A DNA stretch of 64,000 nt from Rubellimicrobium thermophilum DSM 16684 (GTDB taxonomy: Bacteria > Pseudomonadota > Alphaproteobacteria > Rhodobacterales > Rhodobacteraceae), in assembly GCF_000442315.1 (NCBI RefSeq), contig NZ_KE557318.1:49529-113528 (forward strand), read 5' to 3'. The translations under genes were made by a program, and so were the position numbers. Below, piece after piece: positions 1 through 9,416 of the stretch; positions within the stretch are counted from its first letter, which is position 1, and each line of letters opens with the position of its first letter. The notes under the pieces are model-generated. The model worked only from the letters and a program-made list of their open reading frames with translations. It was not told the origin of the DNA and ran no database searches.

Positions 1-2614
1 TCCCGCGCTTCTTTGCCTTCCTGCTGGCCTTCATGGGCTCCATGCTCGGGCTGGTGCTGTCGGGCAATCTCCTCCAGATCGCCTTCTTCTGGGAGATGAC
101 GAGCCTCTTCTCCTTCCTCCTGATCGCCTACCGCACCCAGAGCGCGGCCGCACGCGAAGGGGCGCGCATGGCGCTCACGCTGGACCGGGGGGGGCGGGCT
201 GTGTCTCTTTGCCGGGATGCTCCTGCTCGGCCATGCGGCAGGCAGCTACGATCTCGATGCCGTTCTTGCTGCCGGGGAACGCGTGCGCGCGCATCCGGTC
301 TATCTGCCTGCCCTGATCCTGATCCTGCTCGGAGCCCTGACCAAGTCGGCCCAGTTCCCCTTCCATTTCTGGCTGCCGCAGGCGATGGCCGCGCCGACGC
401 CGGTTTCGGCCTATCTGCATTCGGCAACGCTGGTGAAGGCGGGGGTGTTCCTGCTGGCCCGGCTCTGGCCCGTGCTCGCGGGGACCGAGGCCTGGTTCTG
501 GATCGTCGGCACGGCCGGTCTCGTGACGCTGCTGCTTGGCGCCTATGTCGCGATCTTCCAGAACGACCTGAAGGGTCTGCTGGCCTATTCGACGATCAGC
601 CATCTGGGCCTGATCACCCTGCTGCTGGGCCTGAACAGCGAACGCGCCCTTGTCGCCGCCGTCTTCCACATCGTGAACCACGCGACCTTCAAGGCCTCGC
701 TGTTCATGGCCGCCGGCATCATCGATCACGAGACGGGCACGCGCGACATCCGCCGCCTCTCGGGCCTTGCAGGGCCGATGCCCTTCACCGCGCGCCTGGC
801 CACCGTCGCCGCCGCCGCCATGGCCGGCGTGCCGCTGCTCAACGGCTTCCTGTCCAAGGAGATGTTCTTTGCCGAGGCGCTTTCGGCCGAGGCCGCGCTG
901 CCCTTCCTCCTCGACATCCTCCCGCTGGCAGCCGTCGTGGCCAGCGCCTTCAGCGTCGCCTATTCGCTGCGGCTGATCCACGGTGCCTTCTTCGGCCCGC
1001 TCCCTTCGGATCTGCCCCGCACCCCGCATGAGCCGCCCTCCTGGATGCGCTTTCCGGTCGAGATCCTGGTCCTCATCTGCATCGTCGTGGGCATTCTGCC
1101 GGCTGCCACCGTGGGCCCTGCGCTTGCGCTCGCGGCGGGTTCGATCCTCGGGCCGGACCTGCCTTACTACAGCCTCTCCATCTGGCACGGCCTGAACCTG
1201 CCCCTGCTGATGAGCGCCGTCGCCCTGGCCCTGGGCGTGGGGCTCTATCTTCTGCTCGAGCCGCGCCTGGCCCGTGGCATGGATGGCGCCCCCCTGATCG
1301 GCCGCCTCGACGGGCGACGCCTGTTCGAGAAGACCCTGGTCTTCCTGTCCTGGCGCCTGGCGCGGGCCGCGGAACGGCGTCTGGGCACGCGACGCCTGCA
1401 ACCGCAGCTTCGTCTGCTTGTCCTGGCGGCCCTGGCCGCAGGCGGCGGCACGGTGTGGTGGCGCGGGATCGGTCCGGGCGATCTCCTTCCCGCGCCGGTC
1501 GATCCGGCCTTTGCGCTGGTCTGGCTGGTGGGCGGGGCCTGCGCCCTGGGGACGGCCTGGTCGGCCAAGTATCACCGCCTCGCGGCGCTGATCCTGCTGG
1601 GAGGCACCGGCCTGGCCAGCTGCGTGACCTTCGTCTGGCTCTCGGCCCCCGATCTGGCCCTGACCCAGCTCCTGGTGGAGATCGTGACGCTCGTCCTGCT
1701 GCTGCTGGGTCTGCGCTGGCTGCCCCAGCGCCGGGAGGTCGCCCGGAACCCCCGGCCCCGAGGTCATCACCACGGCGCGTCGCCTGATCGACCTCACCCT
1801 CGCCATCGCCGGGGGGGCCGGCATGGCCCTGCTCGCCTTCGGGGTCATGACGCGCATCCCGCCCGACCTTCTCGGCCAGTATTTCCTCGAGAATGCCTAT
1901 ACGGCAGGGGGCGGGACCAATGCGGTCAACGTGATCCTCGTGGATTTCCGCAGCTTCGACACGCTGGGCGAAATCGCCGTGGTGGCCGCGGTCGCCCTGG
2001 CCACCTTCGCGCTGCTGCGGCGCTTCCGGCCTGCCGCCGACAGCGTGGACATCCCCGACCAGCAGCGCACCCTGGCCGCCTGGGAGGCCGCCCATCCCGC
2101 CCGCTCCGAAGGGACGATCGTCGCCGACTGGCTGCTTGTGCCGTCGGTGATCGCGCGGCTGCTGTTTCCCGTGATCGGGCTGGTTGCGGTCTATCTGCTT
2201 CTGCGCGGGCATGATCAGCCCGGCGGCGGCTTTGCCGCGGGGCTGACCGCCTCGATCGCACTGCTGCTGCAATACATGATCGGCGGGGCGCAATGGATCG
2301 AATCGCGCATCCTCGTGCGGCCGCTGACCTGGATGGGCGGGGGGCTGCTGGTCGCGGTCGGCACCGGGCTGGCCGCCTGGCCCTTCGGCCTGCCCTTCCT
2401 GACCAGCTATTTCGGCTATGCCGATCTGCCGCTCCTGGGCGAGGTGCCGACGGCCTCCGCGCTCCTGTTCGATATCGGGGTGTTCATGCTGGTCTTCGGT
2501 TCGGCCGTGCTGCTGCTGATCGCGCTGGCGCATCAGTCGATCCGGGGGCGGCGTGCCGCCCCCCGCGGCCCCGCTCCGACCGGAGAGTCCCCGGCAGCGG
2601 GAAGGGAGGGATGA
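1..2614 (+). CDS. mrpA: Na+/H+ antiporter subunit A-B fusion (MrpA/MnhA + MnhB), 5'-truncated, two frameshifts
   Basis: Large membrane subunit of the Mrp (group 3) monovalent cation/proton antiporter. Reading starts in frame at base 3, so the N-terminal part lies before the window. The proton-translocating core is clear from about base 200 (LTKSAQFPFHFWLPQAMAAP, then SAYLHSATLVKAG), followed by many membrane helices. From about base 2120 the protein continues into an MnhB domain (GHDQPGGGFAAG). MrpA-MrpB fusions are common in alphaproteobacteria. The frame breaks twice: an extra G near 181-194 before an 8-G run, and an extra C near 1750-1760 in a C-rich stretch. Both flanking frames encode conserved MrpA sequence, so these look like sequence errors. 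The stop overlaps mrpC as ATGA. Confidence 0.9.
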
Positions 2615-2961
2615 TGGAACTCGTCGTGGCGCTGGCCATCGGGGTGATGACCGGATCGGGGCTGTGGCTTCTGCTGCGTCCGCGGACCTTCCAGCTCATC
2701 GCCGGATTGTCGCTGCTGTCCTATGCGGTCAACCTGTTCATCTTCGCGACCGGGGGCCTGCGCGTCGGCGCCGCCCCGATCCTCGCGAAGGGCGAGACCG
2801 GCGATCTGGCCCGCCATGCCGATCCGCTGCCGCAGGCCCTCGTGCTGACGGCGATCGTCATCGCCTTTGCCACGACGGCGCTGCTGCTCGTGGTGCTGCT
2901 GGCGGCACGCGGCCTGACGGGAACGGACCATGTGGACGGACGGGAGCGGGAACCGTCGTGA
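2611..2961 (+). CDS. mrpC: Na+/H+ antiporter subunit C (MnhC/MrpC)
   Basis: A 116-residue NuoK-like subunit of the Mrp antiporter with three predicted membrane helices. Seen: a first helix after MELVVALAIG, the conserved YAVNLFIFATGG segment in helix 2, and the loop DPLPQALVLTAIVIAFATTA that typifies MrpC/NuoK proteins. The length matches the family (about 110-125). Start: ATG at 2611 overlaps the mrpA stop (ATGA), with GGGAGGG just upstream; the next codon is also ATG, so 2614 is possible. The gene overlaps mrpD by GTGA, which implies translational coupling through the operon. Confidence 0.93.
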   Translation: MMELVVALAIGVMTGSGLWLLLRPRTFQLIAGLSLLSYAVNLFIFATGGLRVGAAPILAKGETGDLARHADPLPQALVLTAIVIAFATTALLLVVLLAARGLTGTDHVDGREREPS

Positions 2962-4602
2962 CCCACTGGAGCGACCATCTGCTGGCCGCGGCCGTCCTGA
3001 TCCCGCTTCTGACGGGCGCGCTGATGATCCTGGCGGGCGAATGGCGCCGGCGCGTGGAGACGGCGCTCGGCCTTGTCTCGACAGGGGCGCTGGTCGCGGT
3101 GGCGGTGGCCCTCGTGGCGATGGCGGACGGGGCGCGGGAGGGGGCCGTACAGGTCTACCGGCTGGGCAACTGGCCCTCCGAATTCGCCATCGTGCTGGTG
3201 CTCGACCGCCTCTCGGCACTGATGGTCCTGCTGGCCTCCGGGCTGGGGCTGGCCGCGCTCGTCTTCTCGCTGGCCGGCTGGCAGCGGGCCGGATCCTTCT
3301 TCCATCCCCTGCTCCAGTTCCAGCTCATGGGGCTGAACGGCACCTTCCTGACCGGCGACCTCTTCAACCTCTTCGTGTTCTTCGAGGTGATGCTGGCGGC
3401 CTCCTACGGGCTGGCGTTGCATGGATCGGGGACAGCACGGGTGCGGGCGGGGCTGCACTACATGGCCATCAATCTGGCCGCCTCGCTGCTCTTCCTCATC
3501 GGGGTGAGCATGATCTACGGCGTCGCCGGGACGCTCAACATGGCCGATCTGGCCGCCCGCATCCCTCAGATCGATGCCGCCGACCGCGCCCTCTTCGAGG
3601 CCGGCGCGGCGCTGCTCGGCACGGCCTTCCTCATCAAGGCGGGGATGTGGCCGCTCGGCTTCTGGTTGCCGACGACCTATGCCGCCGCCGCGGCCCCCTC
3701 GGCGGCGATCCTGTCGCTCCTGAGCAAGGTCGGCATCTATGCCGTCCTGCGCCTGTGGCTTCTGCTGTTCGATCAGGCGGCAGGGCCGTCGGCGGGCTTC
3801 GGCGAAGGCTGGCTCCTGGCGGGCGGGCTGCTGACGCTCGGCTACGGGGCCATCGCGGTGCTGGCGACACAGGACATGGCCCGTCTCGCCGGGGCAAGCC
3901 TGCTCGTCTCCTCGGGCACGCTGCTGACTGCCATCGGCATGGGCGAAGCCGCAGTGACCGCCGGGGCCCTGTTCTATCTCGTCGTGGCCGTCCCTGCGCT
4001 GGCCGCCTTCTTCCTGCTCATCGAGCTGCTCGAACGCGGGCGCGAGGTCGGGGCGGATGTGCTGGCCGTCAGCCGTGCCGCCTTCGGCAGCGAGGAGGAG
4101 GATCCGGCCGAAGACGATCCCGGAATCGCCATCCCCGCCACGGCGGCCGTTCTGGGCTTCAGCTTCCTCGCCTGTGCGCTGCTGCTGGCCGGTCTGCCGC
4201 CGCTCTCGGGCTTTCTCGCCAAATTCGCGATCCTCGCCCCCCTGCTCGAAGGGGACCGGACCGTCCGCACCGAGGCCTGGTGGCTCCTGGGCGGGCTGAT
4301 CCTCTCGGGGTTCACCGTGATGGTGGCGATGGCCCGCACCGGGATCGAGATCTTCTGGACCTCTCCGCCCGAGCGCCCGCCCCGCATCCGTCCGGTCGAG
4401 ATCGGGCCGATCCTGGTCCTGCTCGCGGTCTGCGTCGCCCTGACCGTCCGCCCGGGTCCGGTGCTGCGCTACATGGAGGATACGGCCCGCGCCCTGCATC
4501 GCCCCCGCCGCCTATGTCGAGGAGGTCGTCACCGCCGCCCCGATGGAACAGGGCGGAGAGGCTGCGGAAGAAACCGGGACAGGAAGAGAGGACATGCCAT
4601 GA
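2958..4602 (+). CDS. mrpD: Na+/H+ antiporter subunit D (MnhD/MrpD), one frameshift near the C-terminus
   Basis: Second NuoN/NuoM-like proton-channel subunit of the Mrp complex, about 547 residues after correction. Seen: FLTGDLFNLFVFFEVMLAAS and the lysine-bearing helix with LIKAGMWPLGFWLPTTYA, both standard for MrpD. It starts with GTG at 2958, overlapping the mrpC stop. An extra C at about 4500 throws the frame. Removing it yields a typical tail (YVEEVVTAAP...) that ends at TGA 4600-4602, overlapping the mrpE ATG at 4599. That precise overlap is strong evidence that the shift is an error rather than a real truncation. Without correction the frame runs on into mrpE. Confidence 0.92.
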
Positions 4603-5102
4603 CCCGCTGGCTGCCCTATCCGCTGCTCTCGCTGGGCCTGCTGCTGACCTGGCTTCTGCTCACGGGCAGCACCGCGCCCGGCGCCATGCTTCTGGGGCTG
4701 CTGCTCGCCCTGGGGGGCGGCCGTCTGGCTGCGGCCCTGCGCGCCCCGCGACTGCGCCTGGCCCGTCCTTTCGCGCTGCTGGCGCTGCTGCGCGATGTCC
4801 TGCGGGAGGTCCTGCGCTCCAACCTGGCGGTGGCCTGGATCATCTTCTCGCCGCAGGGGGGCAGGCGCCGCCATTCGGGCTTTGTCCGCGTCCCCCTGGA
4901 TACGCGCGATCCCTATGTCCTTGCCGCTCTCGCCGTGATCCTCACCGTCGCGCCGGGCACGCTCTGGGTCGAGTATGATTCGACCGATGGCAGCATGCTG
5001 CTCCATGTCCTCGACCTGAAGGACGAGGACGCCTGGCGACGGGTGATCGCCGGCTACGAATCCCGCCTGATGGCCATCGTCGGAGAGGAGGCGCCCTCAT
5101 GA
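4599..5102 (+). CDS. mrpE: Na+/H+ antiporter subunit E (MnhE/MrpE)
   Basis: A 167-residue Mrp subunit. Two hydrophobic N-terminal segments are followed by the signature region (LRDVLREVLRSNLAVAWIIF) and the cytoplasmic domain with APGTLWVEYD and LLHVLDLKDED, which identify MrpE. The ATG at 4599 overlaps the corrected mrpD stop. The gene ends in ATGA overlap with mrpF. MrpE is thought to help assemble or stabilise the antiporter rather than form the ion path. Confidence 0.93.
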   Translation: MTRWLPYPLLSLGLLLTWLLLTGSTAPGAMLLGLLLALGGGRLAAALRAPRLRLARPFALLALLRDVLREVLRSNLAVAWIIFSPQGGRRRHSGFVRVPLDTRDPYVLAALAVILTVAPGTLWVEYDSTDGSMLLHVLDLKDEDAWRRVIAGYESRLMAIVGEEAPS

Positions 5103-5383
5103 CCGCTGTCGCGATCCTCGGCTGGGCGCTGATGCTTGCGCAGGGTTTGCTGGCCCTTGCGATGCTCGCGGCCGCCTTCCGCATGATCGCGGGGCCCCGG
5201 GCGCAGGACCGGGTGCTCGGCCTCGATACCCTCTATGTCAATGCCTCGATGCTGTTGATGACCTTCGGCATCGCTAGCGGCAGCCGCGTCTACCTCGAGG
5301 CCTCCCTTGTCATTGCGTTGCTCGGTTTCGTCTCGACGGTGGCGCTGGCCAAGTTCCTGATGCGCGGCGAGGTGATCGAATGA
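5099..5383 (+). CDS. mrpF: Na+/H+ antiporter subunit F (MnhF/MrpF)
   Basis: A 94-residue protein with three predicted membrane helices, the normal MrpF size. Seen: the conserved GPRAQDRVLGLDTLYVN stretch between helices 1 and 2, then YLEASLVIALLGFVSTVALAKF-type helix 3 and a short acidic tail. Start ATG overlaps the mrpE stop by four bases and its own stop overlaps mrpG. The block has all seven Mrp components in canonical order, which supports a working antiporter for Na+ and alkaline pH homeostasis. Confidence 0.93.
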   Translation: MTAVAILGWALMLAQGLLALAMLAAAFRMIAGPRAQDRVLGLDTLYVNASMLLMTFGIASGSRVYLEASLVIALLGFVSTVALAKFLMRGEVIE

Positions 5384-5766
5384 CCCCCGATCTGCCCGCC
5401 TGGGCCGCGATTCCGGTGGCGCTGCTGGTCCTTGCGGGGGCGGGGCTCGCCTGTGCGGGATCGCTGGGCCTGCTGCGCCTGCCCTCCTTCTACGAAAGGG
5501 CCCATGCCCCGACCCTGGGCACCTCGCTCGGCATCGCCGCGATCGCGACGGCCTCGATGGTCGCCTTCACGGTCGCCACGGGAAAGCTGCATCTGGCCGA
5601 GCTACTGGTCGTCGCCTTCACCACCGTCACGACCCCCGTCACGCTCATGCTGCTCGCGCGCGCCGCCCTCTATCGCGACCGCATCGAGCGGCGCGCCGGC
5701 CCCTCAGGCGCCGGCGCAGCGACCCTGCCCGAAAAAGAGGCACAGGGCCCCCGGCCGCCCGCCTGA
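5380..5766 (+). CDS. mrpG: Na+/H+ antiporter subunit G (MnhG/MrpG)
   Basis: Last gene of the Mrp operon, 128 residues. Three helices are evident; the conserved GLLRLPSFYERAHAPTLGTS segment and FTTVTTPVTLMLLARAAL are diagnostic for MrpG. The C-terminal 30 residues are hydrophilic and rich in Ala, Pro and Glu, a lineage-specific tail. It starts at ATG 5380 overlapping mrpF. The operon probably ends here: the following 181 bp hold stem-loops, and the next gene belongs to a different function. Confidence 0.92.
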   Translation: MTPDLPAWAAIPVALLVLAGAGLACAGSLGLLRLPSFYERAHAPTLGTSLGIAAIATASMVAFTVATGKLHLAELLVVAFTTVTTPVTLMLLARAALYRDRIERRAGPSGAGAATLPEKEAQGPRPPA

Positions 5767-5849
5767 TGGTCGGTCCGGCTGCGCCGGAGGATCCGCCCTG
5801 CGATGGGTCTTGACGGGCCGTCCGATCAGCGCATGAATGAAGCCACATG

Positions 5850-5914
5850 CCGGGCCTTGCGCCCGGTCGGCAATCGCGCCTCGTGCCGCCCTCCTGCCTT
5901 TTGGGGGGTGCGGC
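5850..5914 (+). promoter_or_regulatory. two stem-loops in the leader of the amide operon (possible terminator/ANTAR target)
   Basis: Two inverted repeats lie in the 181-bp gap after mrpG. CCGGGC/GCCCGG with a 5-nt loop covers 5850-5866. GCCGCCCTCC/GGGGGGTGCGGC covers 5885-5914 with a T-rich loop and one bulge. They precede genes for an AmiC-like sensor and an ANTAR-domain AmiR-like protein. ANTAR proteins act by binding paired hairpins in leader RNA to prevent termination, so this position is suggestive. I did not see a clear run of U after the second hairpin, and loop sequences were not matched to the ANTAR consensus. They may equally be the mrp terminator. Confidence 0.3.
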
Positions 5915-5947
5915 GCGGGGCGCTTGGCTTTTGGGAGGGCATGATCC

Positions 5948-6988
5948 GTGACGGTGGTGCGAATCGGTCTGCTCTTGTCCCGTTCGGGCACCTACCGCCT
6001 CCTGGCCGAGGCCTGCCGCGCCGGCGCCCTGCGCGCCGTGAGGGAAGTCAACGCCGATCCCTCGCTGGCCGTCACCTTCGAGCCGGTGGAACGCGATCCC
6101 GCAGGCGAGGCCGATGCCTATGCCCCCCTCTGTGCCGAACTGGCCGCCGAGGGGGCGCGCCATGTCGTGGGCTGCGTGACCTCCTGGAGCCGCAAGGAGG
6201 TCATCCCGACGCTCGAGCGCACCGGCACGGTGCTCTGGTATCCGTGCCCCTATGAGGGGTTCGAGGCCTCCTCGCAGGTCGTCTATACCCATGCCTGCCC
6301 GAGCCAGCATCTGGTGCCGCTGCTCGCCTGGGCGCTGCCGCGCCTGGGGCGCCGGGCCATCCTGACCGGTTCCAACTACATCTGGGGCTGGGAGACGAAC
6401 CGTGTCGCCCGTGACCTGATCGAGGGGGCAGGTGGCGCCGTGCTGGCCGAACGGCATCTGCCGCTGGGCGACGAGGATGTCGCGCGCCTGCTGGCCGAAA
6501 TCCGTGCGATGCGGCCCGATTTCGTCCTGAACAGTCTGGTCGGGGCCTCTTCCTATGCCTTCCTGCGGGCGATGGCCGATCTGCGGGCCGGGGGGCTGAC
6601 CATTCCCATCCTGTCCTGCAACCTCACCGAATGCGAGTTGCCGGCCCTCGGTGCGGCGGCCGAGGGGTTGATCGCTGCTGGTCCCTCCTTCGGCGAGGGG
6701 CTGGGCTCCTTCGAGACCGCCGCCCATGCCGCCGTGCTCAGCCTTGCACGGCGCATGGCCCATACCGGCGCCGGGGCCCCGCTCGAGGACCTGCTGGCCG
6801 CCCCTGACGGGGGCGTGCTGGCCATCGACCCGGCGACGCATCACGCCACGCTGCCCGCGCTCATCGCCCAGGTGCGGAACGGCGCCTTCCATGTGCTCGA
6901 ACGGCAGGAGGCCGTGGCGGCCGATCCCTATCTCGCCCGCCGTCCCGTTCTGGCTGCGGCTCCGCATCTTCGGGCCGTGGCACCATGA
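5948..6988 (+). CDS. AmiC-like amide-sensing periplasmic-binding-fold protein
   Basis: 346 residues, no signal peptide, with the type I periplasmic-binding fold of the AmiC/UrtA family. Recognisable features are the opening IGLLLSRSGTYR, the segment VVGCVTSWSRKEVIPTLE, LWYPCPYEGFEAS, and GSNYIWGWETNR. AmiC of Pseudomonas is a cytoplasmic amide sensor that restrains the antiterminator AmiR. The adjoining gene is an AmiR-like ANTAR protein overlapping by ATGA, so the same role is inferred here. The start is GTG 5948, with GGGAGGG eight bases upstream. The alternative, a short-chain amide or urea ABC binding protein, is less likely because export signals are missing. Confidence 0.82.
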   Translation: MTVVRIGLLLSRSGTYRLLAEACRAGALRAVREVNADPSLAVTFEPVERDPAGEADAYAPLCAELAAEGARHVVGCVTSWSRKEVIPTLERTGTVLWYPCPYEGFEASSQVVYTHACPSQHLVPLLAWALPRLGRRAILTGSNYIWGWETNRVARDLIEGAGGAVLAERHLPLGDEDVARLLAEIRAMRPDFVLNSLVGASSYAFLRAMADLRAGGLTIPILSCNLTECELPALGAAAEGLIAAGPSFGEGLGSFETAAHAAVLSLARRMAHTGAGAPLEDLLAAPDGGVLAIDPATHHATLPALIAQVRNGAFHVLERQEAVAADPYLARRPVLAAAPHLRAVAP

Positions 6989-7593
6989 GACGGCTGGCCA
7001 CCCCCGTCCTCGGCGGCGCCCGTGCGGTGATCCTCCACCGTCCGCATCCGACGGTGGAGGCTCTGATGCGCCAGCTCTCCGCCATCGGCCTTCTGTCCGC
7101 AGCCCAGTGGCCCGATCTCGACCCTTCGGCCCTGGGGGCCAATTTCGTCTTCTTCGATGTCGATCGCGGTCATGATGCCCAGTTTCCCTGGAAGCCGGGC
7201 GAGGCGCCGATGCCGATGATCGCCCTGATCGGATCCGAGGCCCCCGGACGCATCGAATGGGCGCTGTCGATGGGGGCGGATGCGCAGCTTCTCAAGCCCG
7301 TGGGGGATGGCGGCGTCTATTCGGCGCTGCTCATCGCGCACAGCGCCTTTGTCGCGCGCCGGAGGCTCGCCGCCGAGGTGCAGGGCTTGCGGGCGCGTCT
7401 GGCCGAACGGCGCACGGTGCTGCGGGCGGTCCTTGCCCTGGCCGAAGGGCAGGGGGAGGAAGCGGGATACGCGGCGCTGCGCCGCCGGGCGATGGACTGG
7501 CGCGTGACGGTCGAGGAGGCGGCGGCCCGCATCCTTGCCGCCTGCCCGGACAAGGAGGGAGGCCGGCATGTCCGACGCCGTCGCCCTGCCTGA
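6985..7593 (+). CDS. ANTAR-domain response regulator, AmiR/NasT family
   Basis: 202 residues. The N-terminal half (1-125) resembles a degenerate receiver domain without an obvious phospho-acceptor pattern. A short coiled coil (LAAEVQGLRARLAERR) leads to a C-terminal ANTAR RNA-binding domain, seen as RTVLRAVLALAEGQ followed by YAALRRRAMDWRVTVEEAA. It overlaps the AmiC-like gene by ATGA, and its 3' end overlaps the ribosome-binding region and start of the following permease. By analogy to AmiC-AmiR, it should permit transcription through a leader terminator when an amide releases it from the sensor. Confident for family, moderate for mechanism. Confidence 0.85.
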   Translation: MRRLATPVLGGARAVILHRPHPTVEALMRQLSAIGLLSAAQWPDLDPSALGANFVFFDVDRGHDAQFPWKPGEAPMPMIALIGSEAPGRIEWALSMGADAQLLKPVGDGGVYSALLIAHSAFVARRRLAAEVQGLRARLAERRTVLRAVLALAEGQGEEAGYAALRRRAMDWRVTVEEAAARILAACPDKEGGRHVRRRRPA

Positions 7594-8464
7594 GCCGCGC
7601 CGGCGCGGGGTGCTCGCGCGGCTGGCCCGCCGTCCGCTGGTCCTGGCGGGGCTGGCGGTGATCGGGCTGACCGTGCTGGCCGCGATCCTGGCCCCCTGGC
7701 TCACTCCCTATGCGCCGGATCAGCAGCATTTCGACGGTCTCACCCTTCAGGGGGCGCCGCTGCCGCCCGGCGGCGGACCGGACGGGGCCTTTCCGCTCGG
7801 CACGGACCTTCTGGGGCGCGACCTGCTCACCCGGATCCTCTACGGGGCGCGCACCTCGCTCGTGATCGGGATCCTGGCCAACGGCATGGCGCTGCTCGTG
7901 GGAACGCTGGTGGGGGTCACGGCGGGCTATTTCCGGGGGATCGTCGGCGCCCTGCTGATGCGCTTCACCGATCTGATGATGGCCTTTCCGGCCTTGCTGC
8001 TGGCCATCTGCCTCGCCGCGATCCTGCGTCCCTCGCTGTGGATCGTGGCCCTTGTCATTGCGCTGGTGAACTGGGTCCAGGTCGCCCGCGTCCTCTATAC
8101 CGAGACGACCTCCCTCGCGGTGCGGGACTTCATCCAGGCCGAACGGGCAATCGGGGCCGGCCATGGGCGCATCCTGCTGCGCCATATCCTGCCGCATCTG
8201 CTGCCGACGATCATCGTCTATGGCACGCTCGGCATCTCCACGACCGTGCTGCTCGAGGCGACGCTGTCCTTCCTCGGGATCGGGGTGCAGCCACCCGATC
8301 CGTCCTGGGGAAACATCATCTTCGAGAGCCAGACCTATTTCCAGGCCGCCCCCTGGCTCGTGTTCTTTCCGGGGCTCGCGATCCTCGCCCTGGCCCTGGC
8401 CTTCAACCTCGTGGGGGATGGGCTGCGCGACGTTCTCGATCCCACCCAGCGCGAGAGGGACTGA
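7568..8464 (+). CDS. dppC: peptide/amide ABC transporter permease (DppC/OppC family)
   Basis: 298-residue inner-membrane permease with a hydrophobic N-terminal helix, the OppC-type periplasmic segment FPLGTDLLGRDLLTRILYGA, and a C-terminal transmembrane bundle. The coupling loop carries the EAA-type motif (ERAIGAGHGRILLRHILPHL). The ATG at 7568 was chosen over an upstream in-frame ATG at 7535 because AAGGAGG lies correctly before it and because the N-terminus then matches the family. It sits inside the amide operon, so the cargo may be an amide, an N-acylated compound or a short peptide rather than a classical dipeptide. Confidence 0.9.
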   Translation: MSDAVALPEPRRRGVLARLARRPLVLAGLAVIGLTVLAAILAPWLTPYAPDQQHFDGLTLQGAPLPPGGGPDGAFPLGTDLLGRDLLTRILYGARTSLVIGILANGMALLVGTLVGVTAGYFRGIVGALLMRFTDLMMAFPALLLAICLAAILRPSLWIVALVIALVNWVQVARVLYTETTSLAVRDFIQAERAIGAGHGRILLRHILPHLLPTIIVYGTLGISTTVLLEATLSFLGIGVQPPDPSWGNIIFESQTYFQAAPWLVFFPGLAILALALAFNLVGDGLRDVLDPTQRERD

Positions 8465-8467
8465 CCG

Positions 8468-9388
8468 ATGGCACTCCATCTCGCCCGCCGCCTGCTCCAG
8501 TCCGTGCTGATCCTGCTGGGCGTGACGCTCGTCACCTTCTTCCTGCTCTATGTCCTGCCGGCCGATCCCGTGCGGCAGATCGCCGGGCGGTCGGCCACCG
8601 CGGAGACGGTGGAATCGATCCGCCGGCAGCTCGGCCTCGATCAGCCCTTCTGGGTCCAGTATGGGCGCTATCTCTGGGGGCTGCTGCATCTCGATCTCGG
8701 GCGCAGCTACCTCCAGCGCGCCGAGGTGGCCGAACTGATCGCGGCCCGCCTGCCGGCCACCCTCCTGCTGATGGCCGCGGGCATCGCCTGCGAGGTGGCG
8801 ATCGGCCTTGCCATGGGCATCTGGGCGGCCCTGCGCCGCGGAACGGCGGTCGATACCGGTCTGATGCTGGCCAGCTTCGCCGGGGTCTCCGCGCCGCAAT
8901 TCGTCGTCGGGCTGATGCTGCTCTATGTCTTCGGCGTCTGGTTGCGCTGGCTGCCCATCGGCGGCTACGGCACCGCGGCCCATCTGATCCTGCCGGCCCT
9001 GACGCTCGGCCTGCTGGGCGCGGGCTGGTATGCGCGGATGATGCGCTCGAGCATGGTCGAGGTGCTGCGCCAGGATTTCGTGCGCACCGCCCGGGCCAAG
9101 GGCCTGACGCGGGCCCGGGTGATCCTGCGCCATGCGCTGCCCAATGCGATCCTGCCCGTCATCGCCATGATCGGCATCGATATCGGCATCTTCATGGGCG
9201 GCATCGTCGTGGTCGAAAGCGTCTTCGGCTGGCCCGGCATCGGCCAGCTGGCCTGGCAGGCGATCCAGCGCGTGGACATCCCCATCATCATGGGCGTGAC
9301 CCTCGTTTCGGCGGTGGGGATCGTCCTGGGCAATCTCCTTGCCGACATCGTGGCCCCCCTCATCGATCCGCGCATCCGCCTGCGCTGA
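8468..9388 (+). CDS. dppB: peptide/amide ABC transporter permease (DppB/OppB family)
   Basis: 306 residues, six predicted membrane helices. The N-terminus (LARRLLQSVLILLGVTLVTF) and the ADPVRQIAG motif are classical for DppB. The coupling motif TARAKGLTRARVILRHALPN is well preserved and the protein ends in IDPRIRLR, as is usual for the family. It follows dppC by three bases. The order C-B-A is unusual compared with the common A-B-C-D-F order, but both permeases are intact and should form a heterodimer with the fused ATPase encoded downstream. Confidence 0.92.
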   Translation: MALHLARRLLQSVLILLGVTLVTFFLLYVLPADPVRQIAGRSATAETVESIRRQLGLDQPFWVQYGRYLWGLLHLDLGRSYLQRAEVAELIAARLPATLLLMAAGIACEVAIGLAMGIWAALRRGTAVDTGLMLASFAGVSAPQFVVGLMLLYVFGVWLRWLPIGGYGTAAHLILPALTLGLLGAGWYARMMRSSMVEVLRQDFVRTARAKGLTRARVILRHALPNAILPVIAMIGIDIGIFMGGIVVVESVFGWPGIGQLAWQAIQRVDIPIIMGVTLVSAVGIVLGNLLADIVAPLIDPRIRLR

Positions 9389-9416
9389 GCCTTGACCATC
9401 AGGGAGAACAGGAACC

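Noticed and set aside
175..1857. 560-codon open frame on the minus strand across mrpA
   Set aside because: Composition is Gln/Arg/Gly-rich with no family motif, and it is exactly antisense to conserved MrpA sequence; typical of high-GC shadow frames.
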